Below are positions 32,280-42,399 of a DNA stretch of 49,308 nucleotides, one piece after another. Each line of letters opens with the position of its first letter. The first letter of the stretch is position 1. The notes under the pieces were generated by a model, which worked only from the letters and a program-made list of their open reading frames with translations, searched no databases and was not told the origin of the DNA. This stretch comes from Bondarzewia mesenterica (Eukaryota; Basidiomycota; Agaricomycetes; Russulales; Bondarzewiaceae). The DNA lies in contig SGPL01000228.1 in NCBI GenBank assembly GCA_004802705.1, positions 1-49,308 on the forward strand, written 5' to 3'. The position numbers were made by a program, and so were the translations under genes.

Positions 32280-35036
32280 AGAGAGTGCATGCATTTGTAT
32301 AAAGACTCCTCCTCAACTTAGTTAGTGACTCTGTGTTCACTATTATATGATAAAGCAGTTCTCAAGTGCAGATGGGAACAACAAATAACCCAAAAGTGCA
32401 AACAAATCTACTTCTTTGCCTAGACCTACTCAGGTTTTTCTACTTTTCCAGAGAGACCTAGTTGTTCATTAAAGGGAGTTTCTAAATTTCAGATTGAATA
32501 CAGTAGGCTAAGTCCTAAGTTACTTAAAAACTATAAGAAGTTATGAATAAATGTAGACCTATATCAGTACGTGTGCTTGATGATTAGAAGAAGAACTCAG
32601 TATAATTTCCTCATCATAGGAAATATACTGAAATTTGGATAATTTTGTCCTAAAAGAATTTGAACAACACCTTGCTTTCAGAGTACTTTTCTAAGAATGA
32701 ATACAACAGATTATCCCCATGTGGGATACTGAAGAATAGAATGATGATGATAAGAATGAGCTAATACTGCTGAAGATCTGGATTATCCACAAGAAATTCT
32801 CACTTCAAACGGTTACTCTAAATTCCTTACAACTGGCTTAACTGACTAGCAGCTAGCTAGACTGTTGAAGTTGTTATGCTTTAAGCCTGATTCTTAAATG
32901 AGATATTTGTTGAAGTGAAGAAATAGCTTGAAGATTAGATAAGATGATTAGCTAATTAAATTCCTTATTTTTAGGATTTTATTTCCTCAAATGGAAACTC
33001 AAACTAATTAATCTCTTAACTTACTCTACTTTCCTTTGAGAGATTCTTAATTATATCTAAGAGAGTCTCTATTTTTTTTTTATTTTTTTTAAGGCCATAC
33101 CCCTTCTTCTTTTATATGTTTGAGAAAGGGCTGTGTATGTACAAATAAAAATAAATTATAAAAGGCTGGGCCTAACCAAAACAAGTAAATTTGAATTAAA
33201 AAGCTATGCTGAAATAGGGATAAAGAAATTCCTCATTTGTGTGCCTCTCTCTGAGTGCTGTAGAACTGTGCAAAGCTGTGCAAGTTGGGCAAGGCTGAGC
33301 ATAAAGCTGTATACGAGGCTATGCAGAATGAGGCTGTGAATAAACTGCCTTTAGAGAGTTCAGAGGCTGTGCTTGGTCTCCTGGTCTATAGACTTGTGGC
33401 TTTGGTCCAGGTTTTTAGGTTATCATGCATTTCCTTCCTGATAACCCTTAGATTAAATGAAATTTGTATAGTAAGAAAATAAAGAATAAATTTCATTTAA
33501 GTCTCAATTTATAAGAATTCTTATATGTTCACTGTTCTTGATCATGATTGAGTCCTTAAAAATTGGTCCTTCTTCAAATAAAATCAGCTCAGCCTCGTGT
33601 ATATGGCTGAGTCATGAAAATATTGAGCGGGGAGTTTGCTAAGACATTTTAAGTGTAAGTGGATGACCAATATAAAATATGGGTGGGTGAGTAAGATAGA
33701 TTCTATCGACATCTTCTTGTAAAGGGTATAAAGTGGGGGTTTCAAAACAATAACATAAACAAACAAACAAGCTGATCAAACCAACAAGAGAACCAAAGAA
33801 ATAGAAACAAGTAGCATAACAGCAAAAGAACAACAAATAGCAATGGCAGGCATGTAAATTAAAAAAAAAAGTTCAATAATATACACCTATCTCTGTCTAC
33901 CTCAACTTCTACCCAGCCTCCTTACCAGCTTGTAAGTAGAGATAATGGGCTTGAGGAGGATGGCTTGAATGGATAGCAAGCTAAGACTAAAATAAAAAGA
34001 ACGTGCGTGCTGCTTACTTTACTGATCACCCATTATCAATCTTCTCTTGTGCCCCTCTTACAACCTTGCAGTTACACAGTGACTGGTCTCTTCACTTATC
34101 TCTACGCACATCAGGATCTCAATAGACTGGCCCAAGAAGGGCACAAACATACTGATGAATTTATCGATGCTAAGCTTATGCAGGCAGATTATCAGCAGTG
34201 ATCTAGAGTAGGTCTGGTCCATGCTCAGTGAAGATAAAGAAGAGGTCATAGATAAGAGGAGGTGTCAGACTGTATATGTGGAAGTGGAGGACAAGGTTTC
34301 AATAATGAGGATAGAATATGAAAATATGATGAAGGGGCAATCATGGATGATCTAGTAAGAAAGATAGCATTGGTAGGCAGTCTGAGTGAAGGAGGATGCA
34401 GATAAAAGAGGAGTTAAAGGATAAACTGCAGAGGGCAAATCAAGAGAAAAGTGAGAGGAAGGAGAAGGCTTAAAAGAGAGGGACAATATCAGATCAAGAG
34501 ATGGAGGAGCCACAGTAAGAGGAGAGAGGTAAATCTCTTTTAATAAGAGAGGAGGAGTATCGAGAGATATTGGGAGAATGAGGGACCTGAGGTGCATTTT
34601 CCCTCATTCTTTTATATAATTAGAATGCACAGTCTTTGGTCTTGACCATCTTCCTTATTAGATAGGGTCTCAATTAGTCTCTCTTTTCATCTGAGATTGT
34701 GTCTCTGCTTCTTCTTTATTTTAGGGTTCTCCATGTCTTCTTGTTGATTACTATTCTTATTTTCTCCTTTTGAATCACTGTCCTTCTTCTTTGCTTCTTA
34801 ATTGCCATTTAGCTCTATTATGTCTGTGGAATTTCCCATTCAGAACTATTCTTGATGGGCCTATGATCTCGGCATCCTTTGTCATTATCCAATCTTCTTA
34901 GATTTTGTCTTAATGACCATCATTTGACCATTTCTAGCTCTGAATAATTTTAGAGCATAATATTGCATGCGCCTCCTCAACTCCTAGCACTTCTCCTCAA
35001 CTTCTGTCCTCTTCAGCTCCTCAATGTCATAGAATT
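32280..35036. other. Extra segment inside the copia element between pol and 3' LTR
   Basis: Copia elements normally have little sequence between RNase H and the polypurine tract. Here about 2.7 kb is present. It holds a T/A homopolymer tract (33,069-33,091), a GCTGTGCAAGGCTGTG-like short repeat (33,260-33,380), a purine-rich plus strand at 34,200-34,600, and nothing I can identify as a known gene. A second polypurine-like stretch identical in its core (TGAGGAGGAG, 35,037-35,046) lies at the pol-proximal edge. It may be a nested insertion or an unusually long 3' region; the ends of a nested element were not found. Confidence 0.5.
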
Positions 35037-35059
35037 CTCCTCCTCATTGGATGTCTGGA

Positions 35060-36700
35060 AGAGTTCTAGGCCAATCAATGAATGAAAATATAAATGTGTG
35101 GCTTTAGGGAGTGCTTTTGTAAAGGCATCAGTGACATTGTCCTTGATAGAGATGTAGTCAAATTAGACATTGTGTAGAGTGATGTAATTCCAAATAAAAT
35201 GGTGTTATATGTCGATGTGCTTGCTTTTGTCGTAGAAAGCTTGATCCTGAGTGAGGTGAATGGCTGATTAGTTGTCACAATGGATGAGTGTAGCAGAGGT
35301 GGGTTTGAGATCTAGTGAAGTTAGAATTATTCAAAACTATAGTGACTCTTTGCAATTGTGAGCAGTGGTGATAAATTCAACTTCACAGGTCGATATTGCA
35401 GTTAGAGATTGACATTTAGAGCTCTATGAGATGAGACTAGAGCCAAGTGAGAAACTAAATCTAGAGACTGAGTGTCGAGATCCTATAGGCCCAGGTGTGC
35501 CACTAAAGCTAGCATCAGTATATCCATAAAGTGTGAGAGGTTTGGTGCTACTGAAGACAAGTCCATGTGTATGAGTGCCCTTTAAGTAGCATATAATGTA
35601 TTTCTCAGCCATCCAGTGGCATGGGCTAGGGTTCACATTGAACTGACTTAAGTATTGGACTACAAATGATATGTTGAGTTAGGAGCCAATCAACAAGTAT
35701 ATAAGGTAGTCAATAAGTTTATGATAGAAGACAGTCATCATGAGTTGTTTATTAGAGTCTATGGAGAGTCCACATATGTGAGTTTGACGTTGTGGTCGAG
35801 TGGTGTAGATACAAAATGAGCATCAGTGAGGTAGAACTTGTAGAGGATGAAGTCAATTAGACCTATTTAAGATATAGTGATCATATGAGTGAACAGTTTG
35901 CATGTAATGGCTAATCCAACCAGCCACTGTATGAAGCCAAGTTCGATAATATCAAAATGTTTACAGAGGGATATTTTAACAGAGTGGATCTCATCCTTGG
36001 TAAAACCTACGAGATTAAAATTATCAATGTGGATAGTTGAGATATAAATGCCACTAGGGGTGGAGTGAAAATAGAGACTCCATTTGGCACTGATTCACAT
36101 GAAGCTGAAGCTCAGGAGTGCCTGGTGTAAGTTTTAATTCTAGATGTGGCTTCTTTATTTGAGGCTGTAAAGACCTTTTTTTTAGTTTTCAGACCTCATC
36201 TTTCTTGTCAGGTTCCTAAAAGCCTTTTGGCTGTTCCATCTAGAGGTCTTCAGTAAGATCCCCATGGAGGAATGCAGTTTTGATGTTCAGCTGTTTGATG
36301 GGCTAGCTAAGGTGTGCAGTGAGGTGGAGGAGTAAGCATTGAGATTCGAGTCAAGTGACAGGAGAGAAGGTATTTATGAAGTCTTATCTAGGGATCTGAG
36401 TGAACTCTTTGGTGTCTAGTTGAGCTTTATAATGAATAGGATTGTTTTGTGCATTACACTTGATCGTAAAGATTAGTCGACACTTAATGACACATTGATC
36501 TAATGGAATAGAAGACCTAGGTACTAAATTATAAATATTGTGCACATAGATAGAGGTTAACTCATTAAGATAGGTGGTGTGCCATTTATTAGCATCTAAA
36601 GATGCCTGTGCTATAGCCCAATTGTGAGGTTCATCATTGAGTTCTATAGCAGTGAGGCCTAAAAGTTCAAGATCAGAAGATAGTGAAGTAAGGGAAGACA
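35060..36700 (-). pseudogene. Copia reverse transcriptase and RNase H
   Basis: The minus strand begins with 'EPHNWAIAQASLDANKWHTT', 'LVPRSSIPLDQCVIKCRLIF' and 'YKAQLDTKEFTQIPR', the usual start of the copia RT domain (RVT_2). Then come 'QLNIKTAFLHGDL' and 'MEQPKGF'. The active site YVDD is changed to I-H-I-D-N at 36,020-36,034; the last Asp to Asn is a G-to-A change. RNase H follows with 'LYGYTDASFSG', 'CDNQSAIHLTQDQAFYDKSK' and 'KDNVTDAFTKALPKA', ending near 35,060. Several stops and at least one small deletion are present. The protein would copy the element RNA and remove it from the hybrid. Confidence 0.88.
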
Positions 36701-37060
36701 ATGGGGAAGAAGATAGGGAAGTGATAGGTGTGGAGGGGGATGGATCAGATAGTGGAGGCAGGCTGGAAGGTTAGTTAATGGGAGGAAGTGAGAGTTCAAG
36801 AGATTCAATAAGTTTGGCAGATAGTTTGTGAATGCAAGTAGAGTAGCATAGTGGAGGTGCCAATGGTAGAATATGTAAAGAAGGTTCAGGTAATGGTAGG
36901 GGAGAAGATAAGGGGGGAGAACATATAGGTAGTGGAGAAAAAATAGGAGAAATAGATTCAGGAGAGAAAGGAGTAGTATATGGATGAATAATAGGGGAAA
37001 GAGTAGGAGGGTAGATATTAAGAGGTATATGAGAAGGAAAGGGATTAGATCATTATTGCA
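36660..37060 (-). pseudogene. Copia pol linker between integrase and RT
   Basis: The minus strand in the RT frame is rich in Pro, Ser and Leu ('SPESISPIFSPLPICSPPL'), which is usual for the disordered linker between copia integrase and RT. The strong purine bias of the plus strand here explains the long leucine-rich frame in another phase, which is a shadow. Confidence 0.7.
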
Positions 37061-37069
37061 GGGCATAAA

Positions 37070-38060
37070 GTAATGAGTATAGTCTGAAAGAATAGGTGAA
37101 GGTAGTGTGAAGAGAGTATGTAATGAATGTGGAGGTTAAAAAGTGTGATAAAATTCGATAAATTTAATGTGGTAAGATATATAAATATGACTGGATGCAC
37201 AATGATAGCATTAGTATGCTTTGAAGTGTGGAAAGTAATCAATAAGAAGACATTCAAGAGAACGATTATTAACTTTAGGATTATGGTGATCTTGTATTAA
37301 AATAAATATATGACATCTAAATTTCCAAAGATGAGAGAGGTTCAGTTTAGATCTGGATCATGCTTTCTCAGGCATAATGTCCTTGAGTGTGTGGGTAGCC
37401 ATACGGTTGTGCAAATATGTGGTGATGAGGTAGCATTCACCCTATAAAGATAAGAGGAGATCTACACTGATGCACATTATATACGCGTGATCAAAGAGAG
37501 TAAAGTGCAGATGCTTAACAGCACTGATATGTGCAAAGGTATAAGGGGCTAATGTTTGGTGTATGACACTAGATCAGTGAAGGTAATGCTCAAATTGGCT
37601 GAGTATAAATTCACTGCCACTATCAGTGTGAACAATGCAGAGTTGATGACTAGAGTCAGCCTCAATGAGAGCACACTATTCAATAAAAGATGAAGCTGCA
37701 TCAGATTTTTGTATAAGTAGAATGGCCCAAGCCTTAGAAGTAAAGTCATCACAAATGTCTAGGGAATAAGCTTTGCCACTAGCAGATACAGGAGAGACAA
37801 GACCCATGAGATTGGCATAAATAATAGCCAAGGGAATAGTAAAGTGTGAGTGCAAGTAAGAGCAAGAGACAGGCTGTTTAGTCTGCTTTCTGAGGATGCA
37901 GGCATCACATTTAGGTGGTGGCACAGAGGTATTAGCTGGCATACCTGTGATGAGACCATGACGGGCCATGTAGCATATAGCATCATAACCTGCATGTTCA
38001 AGTCAGTAGTACCAGGTCTCGAGACTGAGATTAGCCAAGTGTGTGAGTGCTGAGACAAAA
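37070..38060 (-). pseudogene. Copia integrase
   Basis: The minus strand shows the pre-integrase zinc-binding part ('CDACILRKQTKQPVS', near 37,890-37,920) and then the DDE catalytic core: 'ANLMGLVSPVSASGKAYSLD' with the first catalytic Asp changed to Asn, 'ICDDFTSKAWAILL', 'HTDSGSEFI', and further C-terminal segments to about 37,070 with stops and a frame change. Integrase would insert the element cDNA into the genome, giving the 5-bp duplication seen at the ends. Confidence 0.88.
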
Positions 38061-38099
38061 TCACCTGAGAGTGCAAAGAGGTTATTAATAGTGCAGATA

Positions 38100-39480
38100 C
38101 CTACTATGATAAGAGTTTGCACCTCAGATGTCAGAAAGATAGAGCAAGATGTAGTTGAGAAAGTGGCCAAGTATCTGGAGTCACAGAGGTGGCCAATAGA
38201 GATAAGATGCATAGTAGCCTGAGGGATATAAAGAACATTATGTAGGGTAAAAATGCATCCTTTGCCAAGTTAGATGTGAACATCTCCAGTGCTGATGGCT
38301 TAAATACAAGAATTATCAATGCCCTTGATGGCATGAGGGGCAGTCAAATAATAAAAAATAAAGTCATTGCAGTCTAGGCTAAGGTGGCAGCTTGATGCAT
38401 TGTTGAAAAAGAAAGAGATGTTATTAGGGTGCATTGTTGACAGTCCTCAGCCAATTGAGCAAGTGTCAGTAGTTGTCAAAGCAGACTAATAGTCGACATT
38501 ACTGTCATATCTGATGGCAGTGGCAGCTTCTTCGACATGCATGTCATTGAGGGCAATGTTTTTATATTCAACTCGCTTAGTGTTGGTGCTATCAGTTTGA
38601 GAGATAGAAGCAGAGGAGGGAGTGGCATCTTGTATAGGCTATTTGGGCTTCAAGTGGAGGAACTTGCTCTAGCATTGAGCAGATGGGTGATTAGTGTGGT
38701 TGCAGTGTTCGCAGGGTATGCATGGAGTATTTGAGGAGTTAGTCCCTTTGTAAGTGGTGGCAGTTGCAATGTTGACTGATTTGTGACTAGCATTAAACTC
38801 AGTTTCCTCGAGAGAGCGTATGTTTACAGTTTCAAGTCTCTATTGGATAGAGCAATGATCGATGACATTGGAATTTTCTATAGCATGGATAACATCTGCA
38901 TGATGAGGGATGAGTGCCTGTAGTATCAGTATTAATATCATATTATCCATTAATGGTGAGCCGACATCATATATGCATTGGAGATCACTGCAGATGGCAT
39001 GTATGGTAGGTCTGAAAGGTTCATCAAGTGGGAAGACGTGTAACAGTGCTCGATGAAGATAGTTGACCTGGGAGAGAATTTTGCTGTTAACAAAAAGTTT
39101 CTACATACTGTCTCACAATTGATGAGATATCGAGTAAGGTATATCCTGCTTGACTTAGTTGTATACATCCTTGGTAATGGTTCATAATATGAGTTCGGCC
39201 ATTTGTTCATCTCAAGCACACCATAGGCAATGATCTTTGGATTTAGCATTGGAGGGTTGCCTAGAAGCTCCGTGGATATAGTGGGCAAGACTTGTAGATT
39301 TTAATGCAGAGGCACATATCCTAGCTTAGTCCAAGTAATTTATAATGCCCATCAACTGAGTAATGCTCAAAGCATCAAATTTGGAGGCAACTGACATCAG
39401 GTTCATAGTGAGTTATTGTTCCTCTTCAGGTGTAAGTGGACAGGGTTAATTTCCATGATGCATCATAAAAAGCAGATTGG
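38100..39480 (-). pseudogene. Copia Gag and protease
   Basis: Gag runs from about 39,480: 'KFDALSITQLMGIINYLD', 'LHRALLHVFPLDEPFRPTIH' and a CCHC zinc knuckle (C-x2-C-x4-H-x4-C, 38,672-38,713, 'CEHCNHTNHPSAQC') with all four ligands present. The protease follows; the D-S/T-G active site is degenerate (G-to-A changes turn the Asp region into 'NNASSCHLS'). The following 'GIDNS...GKGCIFTLHNVLYIPQAT' and 'MHLISIGHLCD' are typical of the copia protease C-terminal part. Stops break both. Gag would form the particle; the protease would cut the polyprotein. Confidence 0.85.
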
Positions 39481-39786
39481 GGGGAAGTTGTTCACTAAAA
39501 ACTCAACACCCTTAGTAATGACCACAGACAGTGGTAAGAGTTGAGTGTATGCACGTGTAATTATAGATATGTCGAGTCTAGTATTCCTGCTAGTGTCTGG
39601 ACTGTTGGGTGGGCTATTAGAACTGAAAAACAGGACATGCACCCAAGGTATCATTAAGCACTCACTGCACGCTTTCAGATATCTGTAGATTGAAACATAG
39701 ATCTTCTAGTTGCTCCTGTTCTGATCCTCTAGTTCCTAACATTCTATTGCAGTTCGATGAAGGTGGTATTCTTTGTTCACTGTCAA

Positions 39787-39797
39787 GGCCCATAACT
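39787..39797 (-). other. Primer-binding site, initiator-Met half-tRNA type
   Basis: In element sense the bases directly after the 5' LTR are AGTTATGGGCC. Their complement GGCCCATAACT contains the CAT anticodon in a context close to the initiator methionine tRNA anticodon loop (GGCTCATAACC). Copia and Ty5 elements prime from such half-tRNAs. One transition separates it from the expected sequence. Confidence 0.7.
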
Positions 39798-40131
39798 TAA
39801 TAAAAATTAGAATATATGTGTGATCTAACTGGACCTGTAAGCCCTTAGTCACGATGGAAGTGACTCAGTTGCATACCTAATCAGGCCTATAAGCCCTATA
39901 TAGTACGTAGGTTAGTATGCAATGTAGATAGTGTATGTGAGTGTAATCTCACCTCAGTCATGATGGAAGTGACTGAGGAGCTGTAAGTGTAGTGAGCTAG
40001 TTTATATATATTTGCTCTTGGCTTGATTGATGCCCTCCCTCAGTGACATATCTCTCTACCACTATAATCCATCCACCCAATGACATCTTACTCACTCATG
40101 CATCTGCCTGTGTACACATCAGTTTCTAACA
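39798..40131 (-). repeat. 5' LTR of the copia element
   Basis: 334 bp, in element sense beginning TGTTAGAAACTGATGT. Flanked on the outside by CATTC (40,132-40,136), the right target-site duplication. It carries the element promoter and should match the other LTR exactly at insertion; the present difference of about 14 percent is almost all transitions. Confidence 0.92.
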
Positions 40132-41289
40132 CATTCAAGATTGTGCTTAACAACAGTGTGTATCTCAAATATAATAAAACACCCTTAATAATTGTATTTC
40201 TATAAAATAATAATATACAACATATAGAATACCAATATCAATAGGGAACTTATTAGCTATAACTGTTGAGTATTGTACAGTTATGTATAAATAAGCTCAA
40301 ATACAACTTGGCATTTTATTACACTATAGAAAACTGAAGGATCATATTTTCTCATTTTCTTTCTATACTGTTAGGAGAGACATATTTTGTATATCTTGAT
40401 CAGCTTCAAAATTTAGAATTTATAAAAGCATCATTTTATAGCAAGATACAATGATGAATTCTCATTATTGCAAGCAAACCCACAGCATTTAGCAATATTT
40501 TCTCTCTATGAAACTAAAACAAAACAAAAAATAAATAAAGTTATGAAAGTTATTAGAAGTAAATAAAGGATTAAAGTGTCAAGGAGAAGCAATGGTAAAA
40601 AAAATAAAATATGAGCTAATTTTTCTTCTCATAATAGGATAAGAACCTATTCAATGTTTAGCTCAAATCAGCTTATGGCTTTCAATAAGCATGGGCACAT
40701 CATCAGATAGCCATGCTTATTTGGGATGAGTGGACTACAGAGGAGCCTGCCATCCTACCTTTTACTAGTGGCTCTTGCTGCATATCAGATGGTGGGAGTA
40801 GCTGAAATAATGTTTCATCATCTTATAATGACATGTGATATCATCATACTTATTATCTGTATAGGAGGCATCAGAGAGGGTTATCGATAATGCTATAGAA
40901 GAATTAAATACTACAAGGTAAAAGATGGCATATTAACACATAATATTCTAGTCATCCTGCCCAGCCATAGAAGTCTCATTGTGCTATAGAAAGCTAGTCA
41001 ATATAATATATCTCACAATTCAATTAAGCTTACTATTCCTCTAGTGGGGTCTATCACTTTTGTCTTGAATATAATATTAAAACAAATATTATTAAAACAA
41101 AATAAGACAGAATATACTTTAGACACTGTAGATGATGGCCCCATATATTTAAAAAGATGAGGTCAAAGATGATGGCTACCTCTTATATCTGTCCCTTCAT
41201 TTAAATCACCACATGAATGTTTGGGGGTCATCAATAAAAGAGCAATATCCTCATCATCTGATATAACCTAATTATTAGACCATTAAGCA
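40132..41289. other. Right flank of the copia insertion, no gene recognised
   Basis: A more balanced block at 40,640-41,000 translates on the plus strand as 'GACHPTFY', 'LLLVALAAYQMVGVAE' and similar runs, unrecognised. Nothing else supported. Confidence 0.3.
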
Positions 41290-42000
41290 ATCTCTCAGAT
41301 ATGACATATTAGAAAAGTACTCATCACCATATCTTCATTTGGCCTCCCTTTGATTGCACTTTTTGCCTTCACTACAACATCCATTTCTACATGCATTTTT
41401 ATTGTCATTGTAACAGTGTATGTTTTAGCCTCTTTTAACTCTATATCATTCTCCCCATTGGCATCACTATCTAAGGGATCATGCTCCTCATCTGATCTTT
41501 CTTCATTTGAAACTTTCTTTTTAGACTTGGTGATCAGCATGTGCTCATCATTGATTTTGTCATTCTCATTATCTTTACTAAATTGAATATCTATTTCCTG
41601 ATATAGAAGAGGTCACAGTTAGCATATGGTATAAAAATGCCACCACTCACTGTAGAGGATGGGAACAAGTCTACAACCTTTGCCCTTCACTTAGCAACCT
41701 TTGTAGCAGAAGGTGCAGTCATATTTTTGCTTATCATTAAAGTAGTTAGCTTTGATAGTGCTTCTTCATGGCTGGGCAAAGCAGACAACATTTCTCTCAT
41801 CAATTTGCCTTTACCTTTATTATTACCCTTCACTATTCTGACACGTGCACGCTTCTATTTTTCTGGCATCTTCTGCTTTTTATAATTATCCTCAATGATT
41901 TTATCATCGTTTTAATTCTCATTAAATAGATCAAGGTCTATCAAATTGCTCATGCTGTTATCTATATTATCTGATATTATAGGCTATAAAATAAAGTTAT
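41290..42000 (-). pseudogene. Unrecognised nuclear-type protein remnant
   Basis: Read on the minus strand from about 42,000: an acidic start, a basic patch ('KKQKMPEK-KRARVRIVKGN', 'NKGKGKL'), 'LSALPSHEEALSKLTT', 'VVDLFPSSTVSGGIFIP', then in a second frame (41,540-41,295) 'KSKKKVSNEERSDEEHDPLD' and 'KTYTVTMTIKMHVEMDVVVK'. Alternating basic and acidic stretches suggest a chromatin- or DNA-associated protein, but this is a guess from composition. From memory, similar proteins are frequent in repeat-rich mushroom genomes. Frame changes and stops mark it as dead. Confidence 0.4.
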
Positions 42001-42399
42001 ATTTAATGATATATGTAAAATTATGATATCATAATACCTTATTTATGCCAGTAATTTTGAAAACAATTGTGAACTAAAATATAATGGGAGAGGACATTAA
42101 AATCTACTTGTTCAAGTGCATATGAGGCTTTTTAGAGTTTGCTTAACACTATATTTAGTTTTTAGCAAAAAGTTCACCATCACTTGAATCAAAGAAAAAA
42201 AAAAACACTATTATTCCCTAGCATGAAATTAATAAGTTTAAGACTTTATGAACTGAGAGAATAGAAATGGAATGAACACTTGTTTCTCTTTTTCCTTTCA
42301 TTCATCCCTCCTACTTGTGGATGAAATCAAAGATATAATTAAAAAAAGAGTTTTGAGAGCTGTTACTTCCCCACAAGTTAGAGTAGGAGTAAGGGATAA

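Larger units (their letters stand above)
31933..40131 (-). mobile_element. Ty1/copia LTR retrotransposon, structurally complete, coding decayed
   Basis: This is an element of about 8.2 kb on the minus strand. It has two 334-bp LTRs in direct orientation (31,933-32,266 and 39,798-40,131), a 5-bp target-site duplication (TATTC left, CATTC right), an initiator-Met-tRNA-type primer-binding site next to the 5' LTR, and a polypurine tract next to the 3' LTR. Gag, protease, integrase, reverse transcriptase and RNase H follow in copia order. It is longer than usual for copia elements (about 5 kb) because about 2.7 kb lies between the end of pol and the 3' LTR. All coding parts contain stops, so it could not move on its own. 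Confidence 0.93.

Noticed and set aside
36659..37066. A 135-codon leucine-rich frame as a membrane protein
   Set aside because: It is a shadow frame of the purine-biased copia pol linker; the Pro/Ser-rich phase continuous with the RT is the genuine one.
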